This document shows, piece by piece, positions 15,067-15,360 of a DNA stretch of 15,360 bases. Both the position numbers and the translations under genes were made by a program. This DNA comes from Acetomicrobium sp. UBA3949. Its GTDB lineage: Bacteria > Synergistota > Synergistia > Synergistales > Acetomicrobiaceae. Location: contig DGDP01000113.1 in the NCBI GenBank assembly GCA_002385485.1, positions 1-15,360 on the forward strand, in the 5' to 3' direction. Within the stretch, counting starts at the first letter, position 1; each line of letters starts with the position of its first letter. A model generated the notes under the pieces. It did not search any database. It had not been told where the DNA came from and saw only the letters and a program-made list of their open reading frames with translations.

Positions 15067-15120
15067 TTGTGTGTCTAGCAAGTTTTTTATTAGAGATATA
15101 CCCAGGGGGGTGTCTAATGA

Positions 15121-15360
15121 ATGGTAATCTTTTTGGCTTCAGTCATTATGTATTTGTTGCTCGTTTGGTCAGGAGGGTCAATTCCCTTAAATGAAGTAGT
15201 CATCGCTATAGCCTTGGGTGGGATCATAACATATGCTTGTCGCTCTTGGAGCCCCGGGTTATACAGGATGACTGCGCTAAGGCCCGACAGATGGTTTAAA
15301 TTGCTTGCCTTTATCTTTGGTCCCTTTCTCTGGGGAATGACAAAGGCAAATTTCGACGTT
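15121..15360 (+). CDS. mrpE: Mrp-type Na+/H+ antiporter subunit E (partial, N-terminal 80 aa)
   Basis: The ATG at 15121 has GGGGGGTG 8 nt upstream, and the frame stays open to the end of the window. The product starts with two hydrophobic helices (VIFLASVIMYLLLVWSG and VVIAIALGGIITYAC), then a loop, then FKLLAFIFGPFLWGMTKANFDV, the pattern of MrpE/MnhE proteins, whose third segment normally ends in a WE(I/L)xKANxDV-type motif. In multisubunit Mrp complexes this small membrane subunit helps assemble a secondary Na+(Li+)/H+ antiporter. Further mrp genes are expected downstream of the window. The upstream leader may regulate it. The family call rests on 80 residues, so it is good but not complete. 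Confidence 0.8.
   Translation, partial: MVIFLASVIMYLLLVWSGGSIPLNEVVIAIALGGIITYACRSWSPGLYRMTALRPDRWFKLLAFIFGPFLWGMTKANFDV

Overview
This window looks like the chromosome of an anaerobic, probably thermophilic bacterium. The signs are an aldehyde:ferredoxin oxidoreductase operon with a four-cluster ferredoxin, Na+/H+ antiporter genes (one decayed, one apparently intact), strong purine-rich ribosome binding sites and moderate GC. The gene set would fit a Synergistota (Acetomicrobium-like) or Clostridia-type genome. That placement is an impression from content, not a computed assignment.

Layout. (1) 1-185: the 3' end of an O6-methylguanine-DNA methyltransferase gene on +, overlapping tail to tail with a minus-strand operon. 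(2) 162-2792 (-): a tight three-gene operon of isochorismatase-family hydrolase, metallo-beta-lactamase-fold hydrolase and a divergent malic-enzyme-like protein lacking two metal ligands. (3) 2932-3570 (+): an uncharacterised 212-aa protein ending at a strong bidirectional terminator. (4) 3624-4206: a decayed nhaC-type antiporter (5' end lost, internal deletion, frameshift), next to a 60-bp near-perfect palindrome flanked by an exact 5-bp direct repeat, which looks like a tiny transposed element or insertion-sequence remnant. (5) 4252-7023 (-): operon of four-cluster ferredoxin, 722-aa tungsten/molybdenum AOR-family enzyme and MoaD/ThiS-like carrier, with a palindromic operator candidate in its promoter. 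(6) 7202-8527 (+): pyrimidine-nucleoside phosphorylase. (7) 8617-9616 (+): tRNA-Pro(CGG), then the trans-translation pair smpB and ssrA (tmRNA) separated by 2 bp, with a terminator. (8) 9718-11592 (+): the ribosome-associated GTPase TypA/BipA. (9) 11793-14911 (+): a membrane-anchored protein with three NEW3-like modules, an ABC ATPase and an ABC-2 permease, which probably form one envelope-located export or assembly machine. (10) 15121-end (+): the start of an Mrp-type antiporter subunit E gene, behind a well-formed promoter and a leader with a perfect 16-bp hairpin that could pair alternatively with the beginning of the coding region.

How the genes work together. The AOR operon would oxidise an aldehyde (or reduce an acid) with electrons passing through the neighbouring ferredoxin and with a pterin sulfur carrier supplied in cis. 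smpB and ssrA rescue stalled ribosomes. The NEW3/ABC set is a classic three-part cluster of unknown substrate. No CRISPR array, phage gene or intact transposase was seen. The best candidates for new biology are the palindromic element with its target duplication, the malic-enzyme-like operon, and the antiporter leader.
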